NCBI RefSeq assembly: GCF_001570565.1
Contig: NZ_BBXE01000025.1
Coordinates: 124,321-188,320 of the forward strand
DNA length: 64,000 nucleotides
From: Herbidospora yilanensis
GTDB lineage: Bacteria > Actinomycetota > Actinomycetes > Streptosporangiales > Streptosporangiaceae
Direction of reading: 5' to 3'
This document shows positions 17,701 through 25,197 of this stretch, one piece after another; the first letter of the stretch is position 1, and each line of letters begins with the position of its first letter. The notes beneath the pieces were generated by a model, which saw only the letters and a list, made by a program, of their open reading frames with translations, made no database searches and was not told the origin of the DNA. The translations under genes were made by a program, and so were the position numbers.

Positions 17701-19517
17701 ATCAGACCTATACCGTCAACCTGTCCAGTGAGCCGATCAACGGCACCTGGAAACTCCGCGTCAACGACAACGCCGCCGGCGACACCGGAAAAATCGACTC
17801 CTGGAAACTCACCCTGGGCGGTCCTGCACCGGCCGGGCTGCAGGCCCAGGCGGAACCGGAGCAAAGGACAGCTGCGTCGGCATTGTCCCGGGCACCGGCC
17901 GAAAACTCCCAGCCCTCCCAGGTCGGAGCGGCCGCGGATCGGACTGCGGCCGCGACTACCGGCGGCACCTTCGACTATGAGCACTCCAGCTTAGAGGACT
18001 GCAGGGTCAGCCCGCGCGGAACTGACTATGCCGAATATGACGCTCGTATCGAGGAGCTACCTTACAGCTCATGCTGGTCCGCCTACCTCTATCTCCAGGA
18101 CTACGAATACGATCCTGAGACAGGCAAGATGAAGAAAGCGAACAAGAGGAGCCACGTCCTCGCAAAGTTCGCCGAACATGTAGGGGAGGAAGTCGAGGAG
18201 CTATTCGATGACGACGACGCTTTTCGCTTCCGCGCCACATGGGTTATTCATAGCTACCTAGGCGACAAGACCGGCAACAGCGTGGTCAACGGCGCGGGAA
18301 GCGGCCTGAAGCCAATCAACATGAAAATGTTCCTCCGTCTCGATGACTTCGCAGTCGTCGATGACAGTGACGGTGGAGAGGTTAAGTTCTCAGGGAATAG
18401 GATGGGCGGCCTGCCCATCACGGCAGGGCTGTTGACCGGCGCCCGTAGTGGCAGTAATGGTGATTGTAACCCTGATGACGAAACAAAGCACAAGGATGTT
18501 TCGGAATGGTATTCCACGCCTGACGCGATGTTCCTCATCAGCGCATCAGTTCCCTCCAACAGCACAATGATCTGTTCATTCACGCCAAGCCTTCTGCTTC
18601 ATACAGACGACGGAATTACGGTCCTCAATCTCTGGAGCCAAGAGGTCAAGGACGAGGACGGCCTGACGATTGGCGTGCGGCGCCACGGCAGCGAAGAACC
18701 CTATGATTTCACATGGGTGCCGAATTTCCGGTGCGACAGGAAGACCTTCGGTGCCGGTAATGACGATGTCCCGGACCACACCGGCGGCTGTGTCAACACT
18801 CGATCCAAGCGCGTGTTCGTTATGTCCAAGTCCAGGGACGCGAGATTCATCGAGGTCATCGAGCATATTGAGGCAGCGCTGAACCCCAGCAACTCTCAGA
18901 CTTTTCCGCCGCTTCGGCCGGGCCATAATTGGGGTGATCCAAGTTATCCGCCCAGCAGATACCTCCCAGTAGGCGGGCAGAACAAGGCGATTCCCGGCAA
19001 CTGGGGGGCTCCTGGTGCCAACAACCCGGCAGGGAAACCACTGACCCGTGGCATAACCAAGACCGAGGCCAACGCTGAAGGCACAATCCCGACTTATGAC
19101 TACAACAGAAATTATTTCTCCAAGAGAGAACTGCATATGGATGTGGGGACGACAAGGGAAATGCACTGGCTTCTGCCGCCGTCCCTATCGGTCCCGCCGG
19201 CGACCGAGGTTGAATATGAGATTCGCGAGAAAGAGCGCGATCGCCAGTCCTGGTCCATAAACTACTGCAAATACTATATGCCGGAAAAGTATCGTGCGCC
19301 GAACACGGCAGACCAACTACCCAGGGGAATGGGTAACTCCTGCGACGAGTACCCGTTCGCGTCAACCCTCCAAGGAGCCGCTTATGCTCAAGGGAATTTT
19401 TCCCTGAGAGCTGTAAACGCCCGACAAAACAGCATCCACGGGTCGGCGCTCGAAACGTTCTATACACAATTTCGAGTAGGGCGGGGCACTAAATTCTGGG
19501 TACTCATCGAATCTTAA
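14748..19517 (+). CDS. Secreted DNRLRE / Big_5 / P-domain protein with C-terminal NucA/NucB-type DNase (polymorphic toxin-like)
   Basis: A 1589-residue exported protein. Order: signal peptide (LITALTLPLSLMSAPAIAQG); a Pro/Thr linker; the N-terminal region shared by actinobacterial RHS-type toxins, with a DNRLRE domain (about residues 320-515); three Big_5 Ig-like repeats (about 607, 707 and 810, each ending WSFTT); a proprotein-convertase P domain (910-1024, YIGDLQVNLVAPDGS); then a 500-residue C-terminal region. The last part matches the NucA/NucB nuclease family: GCVNTRSKRVFVMSKSRD, then SCDEYPFASTLQGA near 1531 and a closing FYTQFRVGRGTKFWVLI. The family cleaves DNA. Base composition is lower in GC than neighbouring genes. 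It could be a contact or secreted toxin, or a scavenging extracellular nuclease. Confidence 0.87.
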   Translation: MNTSRLASGLSAQTRRRAALITALTLPLSLMSAPAIAQGLTSTPIPTQVPTPTPATSPPSIPTTPTTPIGKALAQAKKDNRRVEIESLRSESTTIYANPDGKTVRVELSTEPVRVKKAGGEGFTPIDTTLVEQDGVIKPKAIQGDLTLSAGADTVLLKSKTAQDITEIEAPDGTLPKPTLKGNTATYRSAYGKGRDLVVIANATGFRQQITIAERPVGSVSFRVPFDLPKGMSFGKNAAGRPIVVGKDGKTLTEVRPTLLQDATAADASAPLDAGKIGRAAVTLAEDGKTLVFTPDAAFLADAATTYPVTMTAAASDWYESHTGVGAGMDVYINDVDLKEGWDTFSDPEVVVGKSYASSVAKRWRGYLKFPNIPAEFAGSTVDNADLHLWNHLSNTCGTSVGSGITARQVTSTWDDMLLSWNSQPSVIGTGADTEYGAYSEDCNYAWNLTHSLDEIVQSWVNGATNHGIQLTAGNESELRNWRRYASEEAGGCRTSPLEDCKFQPHPPILTIDFVEPPAPLRRETVVISSREPLTSIPEYEEALTRSVYVPEIPESIESLAMSEEQVTATEQHRDGEGSFIGTDNLSPPDPAEDDGDTSNPEGEDTVAPRVLATEPASDATEVPLDSQIKVTFTEEVGEPVIAVKTVQGADVQGAVAIDSTGKIATFTPTQPLHPGMGYTVDVSEAIDAWENVMEPYTWSFTTSGPDTTAPTVTATNPATGAADVSVTTAVSATFGELISEAQITLEDPAGAAIPGTSAMDGTARILTFIPSQPLAPNTVYSAEVSGAKDAAGNVMAAPYSWSFTTAPPDTTAPTVTETVPGPESSGVVVTTAVKVTFSEPVSVAQVAVKDPADVLVAGNAVMDAENKVLTFTPAQAWTPATKYTVAVSAATDAAGNIMAPHSWSFTTIGHPTGTNGTDYSITDNATVESPITMSGYSGNASATSTVEVHIAHTYIGDLQVNLVAPDGSTYPLHNRTGGDTDNIDQTYTVNLSSEPINGTWKLRVNDNAAGDTGKIDSWKLTLGGPAPAGLQAQAEPEQRTAASALSRAPAENSQPSQVGAAADRTAAATTGGTFDYEHSSLEDCRVSPRGTDYAEYDARIEELPYSSCWSAYLYLQDYEYDPETGKMKKANKRSHVLAKFAEHVGEEVEELFDDDDAFRFRATWVIHSYLGDKTGNSVVNGAGSGLKPINMKMFLRLDDFAVVDDSDGGEVKFSGNRMGGLPITAGLLTGARSGSNGDCNPDDETKHKDVSEWYSTPDAMFLISASVPSNSTMICSFTPSLLLHTDDGITVLNLWSQEVKDEDGLTIGVRRHGSEEPYDFTWVPNFRCDRKTFGAGNDDVPDHTGGCVNTRSKRVFVMSKSRDARFIEVIEHIEAALNPSNSQTFPPLRPGHNWGDPSYPPSRYLPVGGQNKAIPGNWGAPGANNPAGKPLTRGITKTEANAEGTIPTYDYNRNYFSKRELHMDVGTTREMHWLLPPSLSVPPATEVEYEIREKERDRQSWSINYCKYYMPEKYRAPNTADQLPRGMGNSCDEYPFASTLQGAAYAQGNFSLRAVNARQNSIHGSALETFYTQFRVGRGTKFWVLIES

Positions 19518-19545
19518 GATTCGCTAGATAAACCCACCCTAGGAG

Positions 19546-19586
19546 GCGGGCGAGAAGTGGCATTGTTAAACTTCTCGCCCGCTTTT
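19546..19586 (+). terminator. Rho-independent terminator after the DNase toxin gene
   Basis: A perfect 13-bp stem (GCGGGCGAGAAGT, 19546-19558, with its complement at 19570-19582), an 11-base loop, and TTTT at 19583-19586. It closes the toxin transcript 28 bases after the stop and separates it from the downstream small gene. Confidence 0.88.
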
Positions 19587-19623
19587 CTCTCACCGTCGTC
19601 GTACAGAATCTGGATATTTTCCA

Positions 19624-20171
19624 TGAATGCCTTTCCTGCCGAAAATCAACAGGGTCTCCTACTTGAACACGGACTCCATGGCTTCTTCATGGCCCAATGG
19701 GTCAGCATCGAAGACATCGGCGAGGTGGCCCGGCGGCTGCACATCGAAGCGGAGACGACAGTCGCGTGCGACTTCCAGGCTGCCATGGAATTTTACGGTT
19801 ATAAGTCCGGGGGGTCGCAGCGGGCTTGGATTACCCGCCTTGCTCCCGGCTGGTCCCTGGTTCTTTACCTCAACGGATTCAGGTCATCTCCGGAGGCCCT
19901 CAGCCTAGGCGGCCAGCGCGTTTTCGATGTCTCATGCATCTACGACATAGGAGAAATCGATGAACTCTCTTACATTCACGATGGCGTATGGGATGGAACC
20001 ATCTACGATGAGGAAGAATATCGCATTCACTGGGAGGATCTGAGATATGACCTTAAATCACTAGAAGGGCAGCTAGAAGAGTATCTATGTGTCCTGGGAA
20101 GAGTCAGTGGGCGATTTCTCGACCGCGACTGGTTTTCATCGCAGGGGCTGCTGGGTATCATTCCCGAATAA
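19624..20171 (+). CDS. Acidic cytosolic protein, candidate immunity protein for the DNase
   Basis: A 182-residue protein without signal peptide, rich in Asp and Glu (IYDEEEYRIHWEDL, IYDIGEIDELSYIHDG). It lies directly downstream of the secreted DNase gene and shares its lower GC content. Polymorphic toxins are normally followed by an immunity gene, and acidic immunity proteins are common for nucleases, so this is the obvious candidate; the role is inferred from position and charge only. I choose ATG at 19624. An upstream GTG at 19557 lies inside the terminator stem and is unlikely. No strong ribosome site is visible, and another in-frame ATG occurs at 19687. I do not recognise the family. Confidence 0.65.
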
Positions 20172-20281
20172 ATGCGCATGTCTCATTTGCGAGCAAAGGA
20201 TGCATAGAGCATTTTCATCCTCTGTGGCGGGCGAGGTGGCCACAGCATGATCGCGATGCCGAAGTTCGCCCCGTGACGTAG

Positions 20282-20412
20282 CGAAGCCCCTGGTAGACGG
20301 GTTGATCACCACAATCCATCCGCACCACCAGGAGCTTCGGATGCTGTTTCTATCGTGCCGCGGTCGATTTGTCGCGTTCAACGCTGAACTACGTGGCCCA
20401 GATCATCCGCCG
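20282..20412 (+). mobile_element. Remnant of an IS5-like element: left-end inverted repeat and transposase 5' fragment
   Basis: An imperfect inverted repeat (CGAAGCCCCTGGTAG at 20282 against CCACCAGGAGCTTCG ending 20339) precedes ATG at 20341. Dropping one T near 20347-20349, the frame reads MLFYRAAVDLSRSTLNYVAQ, which resembles the N-terminus of IS5-family transposases I remember. In the actual sequence the extra T causes a frameshift, and the similarity stops after about 20 codons where the ABC permease fragment begins. This is a broken insertion-sequence end left by insertion and deletion. Confidence 0.6.
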
Positions 20413-20607
20413 GTACCCCGCGGCGGCCAGCATCCCCCGCGCGAAGAACTGCAGGTAGGGCACGCCCTCGACGTCGCCTTGCACGGGCGACCCGAGCCCG
20501 GCCCCGATGGCCAGCAGGAACAGCTGCGGGTTCGCCGCCGAGACGACGACGGTGCCCTGCAACGTCCGGCGGTATCGGAACAACCAATAGGTCAAGGCGC
20601 GGAGCAT
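20389..20607 (-). pseudogene. Truncated ABC-2 exporter permease
   Basis: From ATG 20607 (ribosome site GGGGGTGGG) about 70 codons read like a NodJ/DrrB-type permease N-terminus: LTYWLFRYRRTLQGTVVVSA, then VPYLQFFARGMLAAAG. Such permeases are about 250 residues with six membrane spans. Here the frame runs into the IS remnant and stops at 20389 after about 72 residues, so only the first span survives. The partner ATPase just upstream is intact and was presumably its operon mate. The exporter is therefore probably dead unless another permease substitutes. Confidence 0.75.
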
Positions 20608-20641
20608 CGGCCCACCCCCGCCTGGGCAGAGCACCCGGTCA

Positions 20642-21559
20642 TCAGTCGGTCAGCGATCGGCCGGTGAGGCGGAGGAAGACGTCCTCCAGCGTGGCCCGCC
20701 GGACCAGCGCGGTCAGCGGGCGCAGGCCCACCTCGGTCACGCGGGCCAGCACGGCGTCGCCGTCGTCGGCGTAGCACAGCAGGCGGTCGGGGAGGACCTC
20801 CACGTCGCCGCCCAGTTTCCCGGCCGCCTGCTCCTGCTCCCCGGGCGGGAAGCGCAGTTCCAGGACCTCGCGCGTCACGTGGCGGTCGATCAGCTCGCGC
20901 GGCGTGCCCTCGTCGGCGATCAGGCCCTTGTCCATGATGACCAGGCGGTCGCAGAGCTGCTCGGCCTCGTCCATGTAGTGGGTGGTGAGGATCAGGGTCA
21001 CGCCGGCGCTCTTCAGGCGGAACAGGCGGTCCCACAGGATGTGCCGGGCCTGCGGGTCGAGGCCGGTGGTCGGCTCGTCGAGCAGCAGGATCTCCGGGTC
21101 GTTGACCAGTGAGCGGGCGATCGTGAGGCGGCGCCGCATGCCGCCGGAGAGGTGTTCGACCCGCTCGCCCGCCTTGTCGGCGAGCTGGGCGAACTCCAGC
21201 AGTTCGGCGCTCCTGGCCCGCATGTGCCGCAGGGAGAGGCCGAAGTACAGGCCGTACACGATCAGGTTCTCGCGGACCGTCAGTTGCAGGTCGAGCGCGT
21301 CGTCCTGCGGGACCACGCCGAGCCGGGCCCGTAAGGCCCGGCCGTGGGTGACGGGGTCCTCGCCGAGGATGCGCAGGCGTCCGCCGCTGGGCTGCGACAC
21401 GCACGCCAGCATCCGCATCGTCGACGACTTCCCGGCCCCGTTCGGCCCGAGGAAGCCGAAGGCCTCCCCGCGTTCGACCCGGAACCCGATGCCGGCGACC
21501 GCGGTGAAATCGGTCCCCGGATAACGCTTCTCCAGCCTCTCGGCCTCGATCAGTGCCAT
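20642..21559 (-). CDS. ABC transporter ATP-binding protein (NodI/DrrA type)
   Basis: A 305-residue ATPase. Walker A is GPNGAGKSS, the Q-loop is VVPQDD, the signature is LSGGMRRRL, and Walker B is ILLLDEPTTGLDP, followed by the switch histidine in LTTHYMDEAEQL. The C-terminal extension (LEDVFLRLTGRSL) is typical of DrrA/NodI exporters of lipids, antibiotics or oligosaccharides. Start ATG is 21559. It is followed 34 bases later by its truncated permease, so the pair probably no longer makes a working exporter. It could still act with a permease elsewhere. Confidence 0.93.
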   Translation of the reverse strand: MALIEAERLEKRYPGTDFTAVAGIGFRVERGEAFGFLGPNGAGKSSTMRMLACVSQPSGGRLRILGEDPVTHGRALRARLGVVPQDDALDLQLTVRENLIVYGLYFGLSLRHMRARSAELLEFAQLADKAGERVEHLSGGMRRRLTIARSLVNDPEILLLDEPTTGLDPQARHILWDRLFRLKSAGVTLILTTHYMDEAEQLCDRLVIMDKGLIADEGTPRELIDRHVTREVLELRFPPGEQEQAAGKLGGDVEVLPDRLLCYADDGDAVLARVTEVGLRPLTALVRRATLEDVFLRLTGRSLTD

Positions 21560-21622
21560 GTCAGCCCCCGTTTGAGGCGGGCCCGTGACCGCCTTCCCAC
21601 AAGCGGTCACGGGCCCGGGTTC

Positions 21623-23158
21623 TCAGCGCAGCCAGACGGCCGTGTCGGAGGGCAGCTCGTCGCCCTCCAGCGGGCCGCTGGCCAGCAGCACCTCGGTGTG
21701 CGGGGGCAGCGGCGCGGGTTCGGCGCCCAGGTTCACGACGCAGACCAGGCCCGACTCGCGCTGGAAGGCGAGCACGTCGTCGCGCGACTCGCACCAGGTC
21801 AGGGTGCCGTCGCCGAGCAGTTCGCGGCGCAGCCTCAGGCCGGAACGGTAGAGGGTCAGCATCGAGCCGAGGTCCTCGCTCTGCGCCTCGACGGTCAGCT
21901 TGTTCCAGTCGGCCGGCTGGGGGAGCCACGGTTCGCCCGTGCCGAACCCGAACGGCTTCTCCTGGCCCGACCACGGCAGCGGCACCCGGCAGCCGTCGCG
22001 GCCCGGCACGGTGTGCTCGGAGCGGATCCACATCGGGTCCTGGCGCAGCTCGCCGGGGATGTCGTCGACCTCCGGCAGGCCCAGTTCCTCGCCCTGGTAG
22101 ACGTACACGCCACCGGGCAGGGCCATGGCCAGCAGCGCCGCCGCCCTGGCCCGGCGGTAGCCGAGTTCCAGGTCCGACGGGAAACCGTCGCGGCGGGCGC
22201 CGTGGTCCCAGGAGGTGATCTCGCGGCCGTAGCGGGTCACCACGCGGGTCACGTCGTGGTTCGACAACACCCACGTGGGGGGCGCGCCCAGCGGCAGGTG
22301 GGTCTCCAGCGTCTGGGTGATCGAGGCGCGCAGCGCGGCGGGCTCCCAGGGCGCGGCCAGGAAGTCGAAGTTGAACGCGGTGTGCAGCTCGTCGGGGCGC
22401 AGGTAGCGGGCGAACCGCTCCTGGTCGGGGAACCAGACCTCGCCGATGAAGATGCGGTCGGTGTACTCGGTGTCGGCCAGCCGCCGCCAGCTCCGGTAGA
22501 CGTCGTGCACCTCGGGCAGGTCGGTGTAGCCGTCGGGGTCGCCGCCCTCGAAGTTCTTGACCAGCACGGCCGCCGAGTCGATCCGGATGCCGTCGACGCC
22601 GCGGTCGAACCAGAACCGCAGGACGTCGTGGAACTCCTGGTGGACCTCCGGGTTGGTCCAGTTGAAGTCGGGCTGCTCGGGCGCGAACAGGTGCAGGTAC
22701 CACTGGCCGTCGGGCACCTGGGTCCACGCCGGGCCACCGAAGATCGACTTCCAGTCGCCGGGCTCGTCGCGGAACCAGAAACGTTCCCGTTCCGGTGAGC
22801 CGGGCCCGGCCGCCAGCGCCGCCTTGAACCATTCGCTCTGGTCGGAGTGGTGGTTCGGGACGACGTCGATGATCACCTTGATGCCCAGCTCGTGGGCCTC
22901 CTCGATGAACCTCTCCGCCTCCTCCAGGTCACCGAACGACGGCTCGATGGCCCGGTAGTCGGCCACGTCGTAGCCGCCGTCCGCCATCGGCGACGGATAC
23001 CAGGGATTCAGCCACACGGCGTTGATCCCGAGGTCGGCCAGGTAGGCCAGGCGGCTGCGCAGACCGGTGAGGTCGCCGATGCCGTCGCCGTTTCCATCGG
23101 CGAAGCTGCGCAGGTAGACCTGGTAGATCGCGGCCCCCCGCCACCACGTTTCGGGCAT
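21623..23158 (-). CDS. GH13 alpha-glucosidase
   Basis: A 511-residue cytosolic glycoside hydrolase of family 13, close to oligo-1,6-glucosidase/alpha-glucosidase proteins. It starts WWRGAAIYQVYLRSFADGNG. The conserved regions are VVPNHHSDQ, GIRIDS with the nucleophile Asp194, FIGEVW with the acid/base Glu240, and SNHDV with Asp302. No signal peptide is present, so it acts on imported oligosaccharides and releases glucose. ATG 23158 is preceded by AAGGAG. It is the last gene of a sugar-uptake operon after the two permeases, separated by 44 bases. Linkage preference (alpha-1,4, 1,6 or 1,3) cannot be read from sequence. Confidence 0.94.
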   Translation of the reverse strand: MPETWWRGAAIYQVYLRSFADGNGDGIGDLTGLRSRLAYLADLGINAVWLNPWYPSPMADGGYDVADYRAIEPSFGDLEEAERFIEEAHELGIKVIIDVVPNHHSDQSEWFKAALAAGPGSPERERFWFRDEPGDWKSIFGGPAWTQVPDGQWYLHLFAPEQPDFNWTNPEVHQEFHDVLRFWFDRGVDGIRIDSAAVLVKNFEGGDPDGYTDLPEVHDVYRSWRRLADTEYTDRIFIGEVWFPDQERFARYLRPDELHTAFNFDFLAAPWEPAALRASITQTLETHLPLGAPPTWVLSNHDVTRVVTRYGREITSWDHGARRDGFPSDLELGYRRARAAALLAMALPGGVYVYQGEELGLPEVDDIPGELRQDPMWIRSEHTVPGRDGCRVPLPWSGQEKPFGFGTGEPWLPQPADWNKLTVEAQSEDLGSMLTLYRSGLRLRRELLGDGTLTWCESRDDVLAFQRESGLVCVVNLGAEPAPLPPHTEVLLASGPLEGDELPSDTAVWLR

Positions 23159-23202
23159 GCTGGAACAACTCCTTAGGCTTTATTGGAGAGTGGGCGGCGG
23201 GG

Positions 23203-24177
23203 TCAGCCTTTTAGGCTTCCCGCCGTCAGACCGGCCATGATGCTGCGCTGGAACACCAGGAACACCAGGATCGCCGGGATGCTCGCGATGACGAGAGCCG
23301 CGATCAGGACGTTCTGCGGCATCTGGGCCGAAAGAGAGGAGATGCCGACGCTGATCGACATCTTCTCGCTGTCCGGCAGGACCAGCAGCGGCCAGACGAA
23401 GTCCTTCCAGACGTTGACCACCGCCAGGATGGAGACCACCCCGAGGATCGGCCGGGACACCGGAAGGACCACCGACCAGAGGATACGCATCGGCGACGCG
23501 CCGTCGATCTGGGCGGCTTCGAGCAGCTCACGCGGGATCGAGTCGAAGAACCGCTTGAGCAGGAAGATGAAGAACCCGTTGGCCGCCGCGGGCAACCAGA
23601 TCGCCCACGGGGTGTTCAGCAGGTTCCACCCGAATATCGGCAGCTCCACCACGCTCAGGTAGGCCGGCAGCAGGATCACCATCGGCGGGATCATCAACGT
23701 CGACAGGACCAGCGCCAGGACCACCTTGCCGAACACCGGCCGCAGCTTCGACAACGCGTACGCCGCCGCCACGTCGAAGGTCAGCGTGAAGAACCAGGCG
23801 CCGGCCGCGTAGATCAGGGTGTTCTTCAGGAACACGCCGAGGTCGAGCAGTTCCCACGCCTCGGCGTACACCGAGAAGTTCAGCTCCTCCGGGAAGAAGC
23901 TCGGCGGCACCGCGACGAGTTCGTCGGGCGACTTCATCGCGCCGGTGACCATCCAGTACAGCGGGAACACGAAGGCGAGCGTGAACCCGGTGATCACGAA
24001 CGTCAGGACGGTCCAGTAGACGATCTTCCCGCGCCGGGTGGTCAAGGTGTGCGGCGACACCAGGCCGCGGAACTGCTGGGGCCGTTCCTTCGTCTTCCGG
24101 CGCCGCCGCGTGTGCTTCGGCGGGGGCGGGCTGTCCGGCACGGCCCTGACGGGCCGCTGGACGGTGCTCTGCGACAT
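23203..24177 (-). CDS. Sugar ABC transporter permease (MalG family)
   Basis: A 324-residue inner-membrane permease with about six spans after a basic, Pro-rich cytoplasmic tail (HTRRRRKTKERP). The EAA loop that docks the ATPase reads LLEAAQIDGASPMRILWSVV. Family: binding-protein-dependent carbohydrate uptake, MalG/UgpE type. ATG 24177 follows AGGAGGAACACCG. It lies 28 bases after the MalF-like gene. No ATPase gene is present in the locus, so it probably uses a shared MsiK-type ATPase, as is usual in actinomycetes (inference). Confidence 0.94.
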   Translation of the reverse strand: MSQSTVQRPVRAVPDSPPPPKHTRRRRKTKERPQQFRGLVSPHTLTTRRGKIVYWTVLTFVITGFTLAFVFPLYWMVTGAMKSPDELVAVPPSFFPEELNFSVYAEAWELLDLGVFLKNTLIYAAGAWFFTLTFDVAAAYALSKLRPVFGKVVLALVLSTLMIPPMVILLPAYLSVVELPIFGWNLLNTPWAIWLPAAANGFFIFLLKRFFDSIPRELLEAAQIDGASPMRILWSVVLPVSRPILGVVSILAVVNVWKDFVWPLLVLPDSEKMSISVGISSLSAQMPQNVLIAALVIASIPAILVFLVFQRSIMAGLTAGSLKG

Positions 24178-24205
24178 CGGTGTTCCTCCTCTCTGCCGGT
24201 CTCGG

Positions 24206-25129
24206 CTAGGTACGGTCGCGCGAGACGCGCAGGTAGAAGGCGGAGAAGACGATGAGGACGAGCATCAGCATCAGCCCGAGGGCGCCGCCGCCGCCGAAGT
24301 TCCCGAAGCTGAACGCGTACTGGTACATCAGGTAGGCCACGGTCACGGTCGCGTTCTCGGGGCCGCCGCCGGTCAGCAGGAAGGGCTCGATGAAGACCTG
24401 CATGGTCGCCACGATCTGGAGCAGCAGCATGACGAGCAGGATCAGCCGCGTCTGCGGGATCGTGATGTGCCACACGCGCTTGAACAGGCCCGCGCCGTCG
24501 AGCTCGGCCGCCTCGTAGAGCTCGCTGGGGATGCTCTGGAGGGCCGCGAGGTAGATCAGCGTGCCGGTCCCGAGGTTCATCCACGTGGAGACGATGACGA
24601 GCGAGGGCAGGGCGGTCGTGGTCGAGTCGAGCCAGCTCAGCGGGGGGATGCCGACCACGCCGAGGGCCTGGTTGAACAGGCCGGCGCCCGGGTCGTAGAA
24701 CCACTTGAACAGCAGCACCGCCACGGCGGGCGGCAACATCACCGGCAGGTAGACGATCAGGCGGAGGTAGCCCTGGGCGTGCCGGAGCTCGTTCAGGACG
24801 ACCGCGAACACGAACGGCACGATGTAGCCGAAGACCAGCGCCAGCAGGGTGAAGATCGCGGTGTTGACCCAGGCGGAGATGAAGGCCGGGTCGTCCAGGA
24901 CGGTGCGGAAGTTGTCCAGGCCGACCCACTCCGTCGAGTTCACGAAGTTGGTCTTCTGGAAGGACAGGATGAACTCCCGGACCATCGGGATCCAGGAGAA
25001 GAACGCGAAGCAGATCAGCGCCCCGGAGAGGAAGCCGTAGGCCGTGAGGTTCCGGCTCACCGAGCGTCGCAGGGCTCCGGGGGGCCGCTGCCGGGGCGGC
25101 CGGACGTCCTTCGCGGAGAGAGTCGTCAT
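24206..25129 (-). CDS. Sugar ABC transporter permease (MalF family)
   Basis: A 307-residue membrane permease with six predicted spans and an EAA loop ELYEAAELDGAGLFKRVWHI. It pairs with the MalG-like protein encoded downstream to form the channel for the lipoprotein-bound sugar. ATG 25129. The gene is separated from the binding-protein gene by 68 bases containing a strong stem-loop, an arrangement that commonly keeps binding-protein mRNA more abundant than permease mRNA. Confidence 0.94.
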   Translation of the reverse strand: MTTLSAKDVRPPRQRPPGALRRSVSRNLTAYGFLSGALICFAFFSWIPMVREFILSFQKTNFVNSTEWVGLDNFRTVLDDPAFISAWVNTAIFTLLALVFGYIVPFVFAVVLNELRHAQGYLRLIVYLPVMLPPAVAVLLFKWFYDPGAGLFNQALGVVGIPPLSWLDSTTTALPSLVIVSTWMNLGTGTLIYLAALQSIPSELYEAAELDGAGLFKRVWHITIPQTRLILLVMLLLQIVATMQVFIEPFLLTGGGPENATVTVAYLMYQYAFSFGNFGGGGALGLMLMLVLIVFSAFYLRVSRDRT

Positions 25130-25160
25130 CGGTTTGCGCTCACAATCTCAACGTGACTAT

Positions 25161-25188
25161 CGGGGGCCGGCCCTGCGACCGGCCCCCG
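25161..25188 (-). other. Intercistronic stem-loop between binding-protein and permease genes
   Basis: CGGGGGCCGG (25161-25170) pairs with CCGGCCCCCG (25179-25188) around an 8-base loop. No U-run follows on the minus strand, so it is better read as an mRNA-stabilising or attenuating hairpin than as a full terminator. Confidence 0.7.
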
Positions 25189-25197
25189 AACTTCAGG

